64,000 nt of DNA from Neodidymelliopsis sp. IMI 364377 (Eukaryota; Ascomycota; Dothideomycetes; Pleosporales; Didymellaceae). Location: NCBI GenBank assembly GCA_027946375.1, contig JAPEUT010000122.1, forward strand, positions 1-64,000, written 5' to 3'. A model generated the notes under the pieces. That model did no database searches. It was given only the letters and a program-made list of their open reading frames with translations, and was not told where the DNA came from. Both the position numbers and the translations under genes were made by a program. This document shows, piece after piece, positions 10,858 through 20,193 of the stretch. Each line of letters opens with the position of its first letter. The first letter of the stretch is position 1.

Positions 10858-11840
10858 ATGTCACTACTACGTCCTCTTACATCTCAAGTGCCCAGGCTCA
10901 CCTCCCGAAGCATCTTCCAAGCACCAAAATACCATTTGAAGGCTGCTTTCCACACGTCACCCAAACGAACGCTACAAGTACTTCCCGAGATGGCTGACGA
11001 ACGACCCACCGGCTTGAAGGCGAACAAGGGCATTGAGTTGCTCACATGGGGCACACCCAATGGCTGGAAGGCTTCGATCCTGCTTGAAGAGCTTAAGGAT
11101 GCATATGGCAAGGACTACACATGGCAGGGGATCAACATCACCCAGAACATCCAGAAGGAGGAGTGGTTCACTAAGCTGGGACCGAATGGCCGCATTCCAG
11201 TCATTGTAGACCACGACAAGGGTGGCTTTGCTGTGCAGGAAGGCCTTGGTGAGTGTGAAGATATGCGGCTCTAGGTGTTGAACTGACATTTGCAGCTATC
11301 CTCGCCTACCTCACACGTCACTACGACCCCGATCACAAGTTTAGTTTCGATGACGACCTCGATATCTCACGCGCCGAACAATGGATGGCATGGCAGCATG
11401 GTGGCCTTGGCCCCATGCAGGGGCAGGCAAACCACTTCAACCGCTTTGCAAAGGAGCGCATCGCATACGGCATGCAGCGTTACACTGGAGAGACCGAGCG
11501 TCTTGTAGGCGTGCTCGACAAGCAGCTGAAGGACAATGATTACCTCGTTGGCAACAAGTTCAGCATTGCTGATATTGCAAACTTCGGTTGGATTCACATG
11601 CTGCGATTCTCTGGTGTCGAGCTCGAATCGTTCCCCAACGTGAAGGCGTGGTGGGAGCGCATCCTCGCTCGTCCAGCTGTGCAGCGTGGTGTGAACATCC
11701 CGTCAAAGTCTCCCTTTGGCAACGACACCTATCTGCAGAAGCTGAAGGAGGACAAAGAGTTTGCAGAGAAGGAGCACGAGCTCAGAGAGAAGGTCAAGGC
11801 CGCGAAGGAGCAGTATGGATACAAATACTCGTCTCCTTAG
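10858..11840 (+). CDS. Glutathione S-transferase (Ure2p-like)
   Basis: A protein of about 311 aa that conjugates glutathione to electrophiles or acts in redox defence. Exons are 10858-11248 and 11296-11840; the 47-nt intron is phase 1. The thioredoxin-like half carries TPNGWKASILLEEL (glutathione pocket) and GRIPVIVD with the cis-Pro. The helical half holds FSIADIANFGW, the N-capping box of the fold. The first 44 residues are Arg/Ser-rich without acidic residues and look like a mitochondrial presequence. An internal Met at 10990 (MADERPTG) would give a 267-aa cytosolic form. The C-terminus has a charged coiled tail. Confidence 0.93.
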
Positions 11841-12789
11841 AAGGTTTCAAAAATATGAAAGCACGAATACAACAGAATATGTCCACGTTCTTTTGGTCAG
11901 TTGTACAATGATAAGTACAATGATCGATAATGTTCGAGACAGCGCGTACCTCTTGTGACCCTGTACCATACAGCTGCAAAGATGAAGCTGACACTCTAAC
12001 AGACCGAGATATTGTCGCAGATATGGCGGCAACAGCACCGAGTCTGACCTGCAATGCATCTGCCTCAGCTGACACAGCGCATCGGTATTTGGCAGCGTTA
12101 CGAGCCTCGAACAAACTGACTATCGTAAACCAATCACAGCCTCCCAAGTCATCTATGACGGCTGCCAAGGAACACGGAATGCGACAGAACAGGGTTTCTT
12201 GACAACCTTCTAAGGCGCCAAACAGCGTGGAGAGCTAAGCGCTTGTACGTGTTTGCGATGCAAGGTGTTGCGCGCTCGGGTGTGTTGTTTGAAGCTCAAA
12301 AGATTGTCTTGCTTGTTCACTTTTTGCATCCCTCCAACACCAGCTCCACATAGTCTCTAACAGTCGCGTTCAAACGTTCGTGGTTTTGTGGTTCGCGAAG
12401 TATTGATTTCCCCAGAGCAAGCCTCGCTTCTTCCCCTTTGTCGATCACTATACATAACGAGCGCATCCTCGTGAACAGGGCTGGCAGCCACATCCCACTT
12501 CACAACGTCATACCCTTTTCAGGACATTGTTCGACTTTGCACTTCCAGTTTCTCTTTCAAAACGCGATTTTGTTCTTGTGAACGCGGACGCGCTGTGAAT
12601 TTACAACGCTTTTGCTTGCAAGCAGCTATATTGCTACTGCGCAATACTCTCCCACAACACTATACTGAAATTGTACCTCACGAACCTACACAACTTCGAA
12701 TACACCGACCCCTACCAAGACCCGACCTTCAATCATCAACAACTTTGGTACGCGCGCATCGAGCACATTCCTCAAACTTGATACTGATC
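11841..12789. other. Intergenic region, no gene seen
   Basis: This holds the 3' end of the GST gene and the leader of the MARVEL gene. A frame in phase with the MARVEL protein is open from 12595 but lacks any recognisable sequence before the hydrophobic part. Nothing else is supported. Confidence 0.45.
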
Positions 12790-13329
12790 ATGATCCAGCT
12801 TATCGTCATGGCACTCAACTTCCTTTCTCGTAGATCGCTGAAGGGCGAGAAGGCCACACTTGGCACCTCGTTTCGATCACACCTCTCACCTGAAGGAATC
12901 ATTCGTATCTTCCTACGCTTTTTCCAGTTTGTGTTGGGTCTTACCGTCATCGGACTCTACGCTGTAGACCTGGACAACGCACGAAAAGCCGGAAAATACA
13001 CTGACTCTAAATGGGTCTGGGCCGTTGTTTGTGGCACTCTGGGCGCCATCGCCGCGCTCTTGCTGGTCTTCGTCAAGGCCTGGTTTTTCTTCGTCCTCGA
13101 CTTTTTCGTCTTCCTCTGCTACCTTATCGCGTTTGGCATTTTCGGCAAGATGTACATTCCCGAGGACGCTGAGGGCAACGGCGGCATCACACGCATGAAG
13201 AACGCTGTCTGGGTATTGTTGACAAACATGCTCCTGTGGCTTATTACGGCAGTCTGGGGTGGCATCCAGTTCTGGCGGGAACGCACTGCACGTACTACAC
13301 ACACTGGCCGTGCACCTACGCACGTCTAA
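12790..13329 (+). CDS. MARVEL-type four-TM membrane protein
   Basis: A single-exon protein of about 179 aa (Met at 12790; MALNFLSRR at 12808 is an equally good start). Four hydrophobic helices follow an Arg/Lys-rich N-terminal segment: FFQFVLGLTVIGLYAV, WVWAVVCGTLGAIAALLLV, FVLDFFVFLCYLIAFGIF and AVWVLLTNMLLWLITAVWG. This is the pattern of fungal MARVEL-domain proteins, which sit in membrane-apposition or eisosome-like sites. The frame continues upstream to 12595, but those 65 residues look like leader sequence. A cryptic donor near the stop could extend the protein (see findings). Confidence 0.8.
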   Translation: MIQLIVMALNFLSRRSLKGEKATLGTSFRSHLSPEGIIRIFLRFFQFVLGLTVIGLYAVDLDNARKAGKYTDSKWVWAVVCGTLGAIAALLLVFVKAWFFFVLDFFVFLCYLIAFGIFGKMYIPEDAEGNGGITRMKNAVWVLLTNMLLWLITAVWGGIQFWRERTARTTHTGRAPTHV

Positions 13330-14618
13330 GTGTTCCTTGTATTCACAAGAGGGTGCGTAGCATTGGAGCTGACAGAAGCCATGTAGAGGATACTATTCGA
13401 CGTTGAGCTGGACATTGCTCCGTGGCCTTCTCCAGAAAAGCCGCGATCACTGGTTCCAAAACCAGCGATGCCTGCGCGGCCACCTCCAGCATCAAGGTCT
13501 TTTTTGGTCCCACCCAACCCACCATATCCCACAAGCTTGAGAGCTCCAGTTTCTTGCCCAGATCCTCGGCCACGTTCTTCATCAGCACCCAAGGCAGCGC
13601 CTCCACCAGCTACCGAGACCCCGTCTGCATTCACGAACACCACTCCAGCCCCTCATACCACATTCGAGAAACCCCCGTCTATCCGCAGCCAAGCTCCAAC
13701 TACAATGCCCATGTACCTCATGGAGCACACAAGCGAAGGGCCGCGGCTAAGGAGGGTTTCTACCCCTGCTGAACTTGCGATTTTCATTGATTCCATGTCA
13801 TCGATACCCCATTGAGTTACTAGCGTGCAGTAAGGAAACGAAGCACACGGGCTTTACTTATAGAGCAATAATACCATCTCATTATTATGGAGTAGAACCT
13901 TTGCTTGGGACGGTGTACTGTCACGATCTGACCAGAAGCCGCATTGTGTACCTAGATTTGTTAAACTGTGCTAGTTCAGTCAAGACTCATTCAAGTTCAT
14001 GTCATTGCAGGTGCATAGCCATTCATACTCTCATTCAGTAAGCCCCGGCATCTTTCAGTTCGCCCGTTAGTCTTGGGTTGTGAGAATCAATTACTTTGAA
14101 GGATTGTTTCCTGCTAACAGATGATATCGATCTGATCGAAACAATATCATACCTGTAGGGGATATTGCTCTAACCGGACTGAGATGGCAACTGCCCTGCA
14201 TGTAAACATGTCAACAAACCGAAATACCAGTATTCTTGTTCTAAAGGTGAATATTCGACAATGACAATTCAGATTGTGCAAACTACCTTTGCACAAAGTG
14301 ATGATCAGAAGTGGTTAGCCGACGATTAGCCTACATGTAATAGAAACTTAGCAGTAGATGTAATCAGATCATCACAGGCGAAGAAAAGTGTTTGAAGTTG
14401 AAGGTTATTATTGGTATCTCATAGCCTCATAATCATGCAGCAGGGACAAGTGTCACACTGCTTTCCAATCTGATCCTATCTTGATATGCCAGGCGAACCG
14501 CATCGTGTTGTCGACCGTAAGGTTGATCAATGAATATACTGACGTCCGCTGTGGAAAGTCAGTAGAGTGACATGGTGCTTCAAATGTGAGCACATACCAG
14601 GTGATTCAAGTGAGATGT
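13330..14618. other. Intergenic region with one doubtful ORF
   Basis: This lies between the MARVEL gene and the LEA-like gene. Apart from the proline-rich frame at 13468-13815, the rest (about 13820-14600) is AT-richer, with no open frame of note. Confidence 0.45.
13468..13815 (+). CDS. Possible proline-rich small protein
   Basis: A 115-codon frame with Pro/Ser/Ala-rich composition ends in a more ordinary segment (MPMYLMEHTSEGPRLRRVST and after). I recognise no family. The frame stays open upstream to about 13388, just after a TAG that could be a splice acceptor. Two other frames are also open here, so coding status is uncertain. It could be a separate gene, a spliced extension of the MARVEL gene or chance. 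Confidence 0.25.
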   Translation: MPARPPPASRSFLVPPNPPYPTSLRAPVSCPDPRPRSSSAPKAAPPPATETPSAFTNTTPAPHTTFEKPPSIRSQAPTTMPMYLMEHTSEGPRLRRVSTPAELAIFIDSMSSIPH

Positions 14619-14888
14619 TTAGACGGAGCGCTTGTTGGCCTCAGCAGAGCCCTCGTGCTTGGACTGGTCGATCTTATCAGAAGCAGCGCCCATGGCACCG
14701 GAGACACGGTCGGAGATAGAGTCCTGGCCGGGAACGTTGCCCTTGGCCTGCTGCTTGTTGCCCTCCTTGGAGGCCTCAGCAGCGTTGCCCTGGACGGTCT
14801 CGGAGACGTAGTTGGCAGCGTTGGCGATGGAGTTGCCGATCTGACCGACGATACCCTCGTTAGGCTTGTTGGCGTTGGGAGCAGACAT
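14619..14888 (-). CDS. Small hydrophilic stress protein (LEA/Grg1-like)
   Basis: An intronless protein of 89 aa, highly hydrophilic, without Cys or Trp and rich in Ala, Asn, Gly, Ser, Glu and Lys. The layout is a Gly/Ala amphipathic segment (GNSIANAANYVSETVQG), a central GNKQQAKGN, then the repeat-like SDRVSGAMGAASDKIDQS and KHEGSAEANKR. This is the style of fungal glucose-repressible/clock-controlled (Grg1/Ccg-1) and LEA-like proteins that accumulate in starvation and spores. A TATA-like TATATAAA lies about 100 bases upstream and an AGGGG (STRE-like) element is at 15017-15021. Both fit stress induction, which remains inference. Confidence 0.78.
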   Translation of the reverse strand: MSAPNANKPNEGIVGQIGNSIANAANYVSETVQGNAAEASKEGNKQQAKGNVPGQDSISDRVSGAMGAASDKIDQSKHEGSAEANKRSV

Positions 14889-14987
14889 TTTGATTGAGGT
14901 GGTTGGGTTGGTTGGTGGTTTGTAGAAAAGGCAATAGAGTTGATGGTTTGAGTATGAGATGAGACAATGACGGAGGGCCGAGGGCAG

Positions 14988-14995
14988 TTTATATA
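14988..14995 (-). promoter_or_regulatory. TATA box of LEA-like gene
   Basis: TATATAAA on the minus strand, 100 bases upstream of the start codon at 14888. It fits a strongly inducible gene with a short leader. Confidence 0.5.
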
Positions 14996-17580
14996 CAATT
15001 GAAGGGACAGGAAAGGAGGGGCACCAGCTTCAGGTGAGAGTAGGCGCCAATGACAGAAGCAGAAGGCGTGACGTCACAGCAGCACGTCATAAGGAAGACA
15101 TGAGCCACAGCAGCTCCAGACCAGGCCTGAAACGAGCTTCACGGATCACATGCTGCAAACAATTGTCTTATGCAAGGCACAAATCCCATGCCGATCCGCG
15201 TCATTTGTTCGATGTCGCCCACGAGTTCCAGCTTGCGGGAGTGCCCCGCTATGCCCCGCCAAGCTACGTCATCGGCTGATCCCCCGCGGCCAAGCTCCAG
15301 CTTTACAATGCGGAAAGCAACACAAACAAAGCCGCAAACAAAACAATGTGTGCAGTGATCAAGTGACATCTTCACATGCAAGCGTCCATATGCATGCCTT
15401 GGTCGCAATCATGAGAAGACCCAGTGTCGATCGAAATGAGAGGTTCGAGGCGTTGCAGTCTGTGTTCTCGTGGCTCAGCTCTAGACGCCCACAGGCGAAT
15501 CAGCTAGCATGAAGCACTCTGTCCTCTTCTCAATGGAGCTAGGCTTTCGAGCATAGATCGAGATCGAGATCACTGTTATTGTGCTGCACCTCTCAACACG
15601 TACCTTGACCCCACTAGACCCGTGATGCGTTGCATAGCATCAGAAGCTGATGGAAGGCTGATGTACAAAGCGGACGTGAAGTGCTGCAAATCAGTGGATT
15701 CGTCCACGCTCAAACGAACATCCCCCTGAAGGAGTGGGGAGTTTGATGACATTTCTTGTTACGAACAGAACAGCCTCGGCCTCCCTCATGCAAATCTTGG
15801 TCTCAATATGCATTTGCCCCTACGTCAAGTGGTCCGCTTTTCGGAGGGAATGATGCTGTTCATGGCCGTGACGAGAAACCTCGATGTTTGAGGACAGAGT
15901 TCCATATGGATCTACTCGCCTCCCTGTTTGCTTCACCATGTTTGTAAAACCCGTTGTCAAGACCAACACGCGGCAGCCTATACGTGGCGAATATCTACCC
16001 GGCCTTATCCAATGCGGCCTCGTCCGAGTCTCGTGCCATTCTCACTCGTACCGTCGTCCGGACCTTCTGGATACGGCAGGTTGTAGAAGAGCGCGGAAGA
16101 ACTTCACCGCCTCTTGATCTCGCAAATGTGGTGGTTCTGAGTTCTGCTGGTCATGCAAATGTCGTCTGCATGGTCAGCAAAATAACCCTTTCCAGATATT
16201 TTGCCACATCCCCCATTTGCCTCGTCTCTTCGCATGTTTTGTGGGGTGATGGTTGCTCCAAATGGGCATTACACGAGCCAGCTGGCAACGTTAACATGCG
16301 TTTACCACAGTCTGTTCCATAGCTCAAATCTCCATAAGCTGCAATGTCTGGTACGAACTTTACGCCAGAACCGAGCCGAAGCCATGCATCATCGACGTTA
16401 GAGCGCTCCGAGATTGTCACACCGTGTACAAGGCAGGTGCACAAAATCCAACGAGACAATATATCAGCTTCCTAACGGTTTAAATCAAGAGTACGCCATC
16501 TTTCCAATGTACACACGAAAGGAATAGTCTTGAACGTCTAACCGGAGACTCGTTGAAAGGTCCTAACACTCGATCAACTACATGTGTACCATCAAAAATA
16601 CGAGGTCCATGGCATCACGCCCATCCACCTGCTCGACTCCGTATCACTCCACTCTACAACAAGCATAACGAGAGTCGAGATTAAGATTCGGCCAATTGAG
16701 CATTTCATACTATGACCTCCAAGAAAGATCATCTTGCCAATCTCCTTCAAACGCGGAAATGGAGGGTTGGATTCACTTAATATCAAGCCTATTAGTTAAG
16801 GCCCAAACACAATGACGGGTAGGGCAGCACTGCAGGTCTACGCGATGGCCGCGGTTGAGAGATCTTCCCGCTCTTTAGCCGACGCACTCCCCAGATCTGC
16901 TATCAGTAGCGTGCTTTTAGACGCGGGGTACTCCAGTATTGGCGCTGAGAACAGCTGTTCGGGCAGCGAGCTTCGGAGTAGTCTTCGTCGTTCTCGCAGA
17001 TCCTGGAGAATGCTGTTCCGAGCTCGTACGACGTCAGTTGAGTCGCGTTTGACTCGAAGGTCCTCGAATCCGATTCGTAGAATCACGGGTCAGAGCGGTT
17101 GCTATGCGAATGCGAAGCGCGTTCTATGTAATTCATTCGTGGACGAGCGAATGACACTGAGTATGTGACTGATGATTCGCTAATTTATCGTCTCACGAAT
17201 CATGGTGTTGGTGTGGTCGAGTAATTTGAGCGAGATGGCTCCGTATAGTCGCTGCCTCTGCATCGTGTGAATCCTCGATTGGGCTCTCCGTGCAGATCAA
17301 TTTGCCGTGTACTGGCTTGAGCGATAACAAACAAAATAATCCGTGCCTGCACGGTGAGTAAATGACATCTTAGGATGGTGCTGCACGGCAGTTCGCAGTG
17401 TACGTAGTAGTTTGAGATGGAATCAATTGCCGTTTCTTACGGTCCTTCTATTGCCTTTATGTTGCAGCGTACCTAGTGCTTGTTATATGCAGAACACCAG
17501 AACAACCTTGGAAAGGGAATGGTAAAGCCTGGTCCAGCAGGCAAAACGCCACCAATCATTCATCGTGAGGGTATCGTGTC
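14996..17580. other. 2.6-kb gene-poor stretch
   Basis: I see no supported gene. Open frames of 60-120 codons occur (for example 15954-16322 and 16812-17168 on plus, 16838-17086 on minus), but they have no family signature, and frames overlap on both strands. There is no transposase, reverse transcriptase or terminal repeat. It may hold regulatory DNA for the flanking minus-strand gene or decayed sequence. Confidence 0.45.
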
Positions 17581-18477
17581 TCAAAGAATTGTGCATTTCG
17601 GCCGATGTCGTTGTCGCCGGTCCCCTCCTCTTCTTCCACCTCGCGGTCGCCTCTCGCCTCCAGTTCTTGGGTCTTGTGGTACGTGCCGTCGCTCGTTTGC
17701 ATCTTTGCGAATGATCTGCCGGCACAGATCAACGAATGCCTCGTCCACGTTGGCTCTTCTTCGCGCACTGGTCTCGAAGTAAGGCGTATTCCATTCCCGG
17801 GATGTTGCAAATGCTCTTGGACGGGGGATTGCTCGGTCTTCCTCAAGGTCTGATTTGTTGCCAACGAGAACCATGGGAACGTTGTCGTCTTCTTTAATGC
17901 GTCGTATTTGTTCCCTCAGCTCAGCGAGTTCATGGAACGATGATGCTGAAGTTATGGCAAAAACCAAAAGGAAACCTTGTCCGGTCTTCATGTATAGCTC
18001 TCTGCGAATTGTAAGCTCGAAGGATCCAAATTCAACTCCGTAACAGTACCTCATGGCAGCTACAACTTTGTTAGCACGTGATAACATGGGATCTAAGAAA
18101 TTCACTTACTGAACTGTTCTGTTCCTGCTGTATCGAGAATCTCTAGAATAACATGGCGACCCTAAAAGTGGATCAGCATTCAAAGTGGCGTGCTTGCTGT
18201 CCATCGTTTACTGACATCCACTTCAATTTGCTTTCGATATGAGTCTTCAATTGTGGGGTCGTAGCTTTCTATCCAGACGTTTTGCACAAATTGCGCTGTT
18301 AAAATCAGCATTTCCTAGCATATGGACCGTTCGTTCACATCAGCAAAATACCTGTTAGACAGCTTTTCCCGACTCCACCTAACACGCCACCACCGTCAGT
18401 CGTGCTTTAGCAAACAATCAAAGGTCGGTTAGCTTACCCGATCCCAAGACGACAATGTGATACTCTCTTTGCGACAT
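17581..18477 (-). CDS. RSR1: Ras-family small GTPase Rsr1/Bud1
   Basis: A 209-aa Rap-like GTPase that marks sites of polar growth at the plasma membrane. Six exons: 18438-18477, 18352-18378 (27 nt), 18216-18295, 18110-18161, 18050-18059 (10 nt) and 17581-18001; all introns are GT-AG and the sum is 630 nt. Motifs are the P-loop GSGGVGKS (12-19), effector loop YDPTIEDSYRKQ, switch II DTAGTEQFTAMR, NKSD and ETSA. The tail is basic and ends in the CaaX box CTIL, whose final Leu favours geranylgeranylation. The 48-nt intron at 18002-18049 has no stop, so a continuous reading wrongly inserts 16 residues after TAMR. Splicing it restores the Ras-invariant TAMRELYMKTGQGFLLVF. Confidence 0.94.
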
Positions 18478-20193
18478 ACTTTAGATGTCTCCGAGGTGTT
18501 GGAAGGAAGACAAGAGCAGTGCACGCGGAGAATATCTTCCTGCCTTGAGGTGGCACGAGCTGCCACGGAAAGACAAGCGACCCAAATCGCCGCTCCCTAG
18601 CTCAACCGGAACTTAGCTGGTCCCAGCAACAGTGATGCTAAAATATAGCGGCACTTCTGTCACAGAGGAAGCGTATTTGACGTTTGTCTTGTATTTCAGG
18701 AGAATTGCGCGGGATCGTAGTGAGCCAACCACGCAACTGTAGCAGCCCGTCAGCTCTGCAAACTTCTGTTGAGCAGCACCCAATCAGCACAGCAAAGACC
18801 TCAGGAACACCACGAACGAGCCATTGGGCCGAACTGTGATACGAGGCTCACAGGCTGAAGGCGTGGACTCGACTCACCTCCTTCAATGCAGCGAGGTTGG
18901 GAGTTCGAAGAAATTTTTCCAATGGTTATCGATAAGGCGATCACTCGAGGAGATGGCAGGTGGGCAGACAGACAGTGGTAACGACAAAGAGTATGTAGTG
19001 TCAAGAGCGACGCTGTGATTAAGAATTGTTCATTTGCCCTGCACTTGGCAAGACTCAGTAGAGTGGGTGTGCAATGACATGTTCAGATTCGCGCAGTGCC
19101 GCAGCTGTGCTGGACGCCAACTCGACTCAAAGCTGCCAGCCGGTGTAACGTATGCCGTGATCCGCGCAAACGCTGCCATGTAGTTTATTAAATAGCTCCT
19201 TCTGGTCGAGCGTTCGCCAAAGCGGTTGGTTTAGCAGCAGAAATGGTCCGACCGACATCATTGACAGCCAGTCGCAGTGCAAAATACCTGAAGGAGCATA
19301 GTCGCAAAGCAGACCCAAACCGGCTGATCGGGACCATCCCGAACCCCCAATCCCATGGTAGCGCATCTCCGAGCGATTTGACACCACTACTTAGCTTCTG
19401 CATCATTCAAGCCTCAATGGTTGCTGTTTGGTTCTGCATCTGTTCTTCCGGGAGGCTGTGACATTGTGCGAATCTTTCGTGATTGATTTCAGCTTGGTAC
19501 GGAGCTGGCCGACGTCGCCAACAGGGGTCCTGACCGGATTGACTCGGTGTGAAATGAGGGCTCAATCAAACATGGCAACTGCATGACGCCAGTGTCGAGA
19601 GACTTGGTGTCGCTAGAGTGGACTCGTGGCATTGATCAGTGTAGTACAAATGCTTGTTGGCCATCTCCACGTGGCAGACACCTAGGTACATTGCGCTGCG
19701 CTGCGGCGTGTCGATGCGAGCTGGAGGGCTAAGAGCACGAATCGACAGTCGAGCACTCAGCATGCAAACAATTATTGAAAGGGATGAAAAAACCGTTGAG
19801 ACCCTTCGCATCGCCGAAGCTGGACACTAATTTGCCAGGAGCTTTGCGGTCGCTGTTATCTGAGAGAAGGTCCGCCGGCAACTTGCCGCTTCCCCGTATG
19901 TAACAATACTAGCTCACGAATCGTGCACCACCCATGAATGGAGTATACGAGTTTGATGTTGAGAGGCCACAACCATAAGTGCCCGGCTCAGCAATCAAAT
20001 TTGGCAGTTAGTTTGTATGTAAAGTTACAACTTGGTAAGACTTCCGCAGGCTTCCTTTGGTGCATGTAAAACCTAATGTAGTTAGCCTCGGAGCTGAGAA
20101 CGGACCGGACGTGATGCTTGGCATCTGAGCTCATGGCGGAGCAAGCAGATGTCGAGCTCGTCAACCGCCGCGACACCAGCGTCACACCACACG
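18478..20193. other. Intergenic region, no gene seen
   Basis: This is a divergent spacer between RSR1 (-) and EMC1 (+), about 1.7 kb. Only short, overlapping frames without domain content are present. It presumably contains both promoters; no clear TATA box or repeat is seen. Confidence 0.45.

Noticed and set aside
12595..12789. N-terminal extension of the MARVEL protein
   Set aside because: The 65 extra residues are open but look like a translated leader. The family-like sequence begins at the Met at 12790 or 12808.
16812..17168. Open frames on both strands around 16.8-17.1 kb
   Set aside because: Plus and minus frames mirror each other, are Arg/Ser-rich, and show no family pattern or splice partners.
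17581..18105. Reading RSR1 exons 5 and 6 as one continuous exon
   Set aside because: It inserts YCYGVEFGSFELTIRR into the Ras core; splicing the 48-nt intron restores the invariant sequence.
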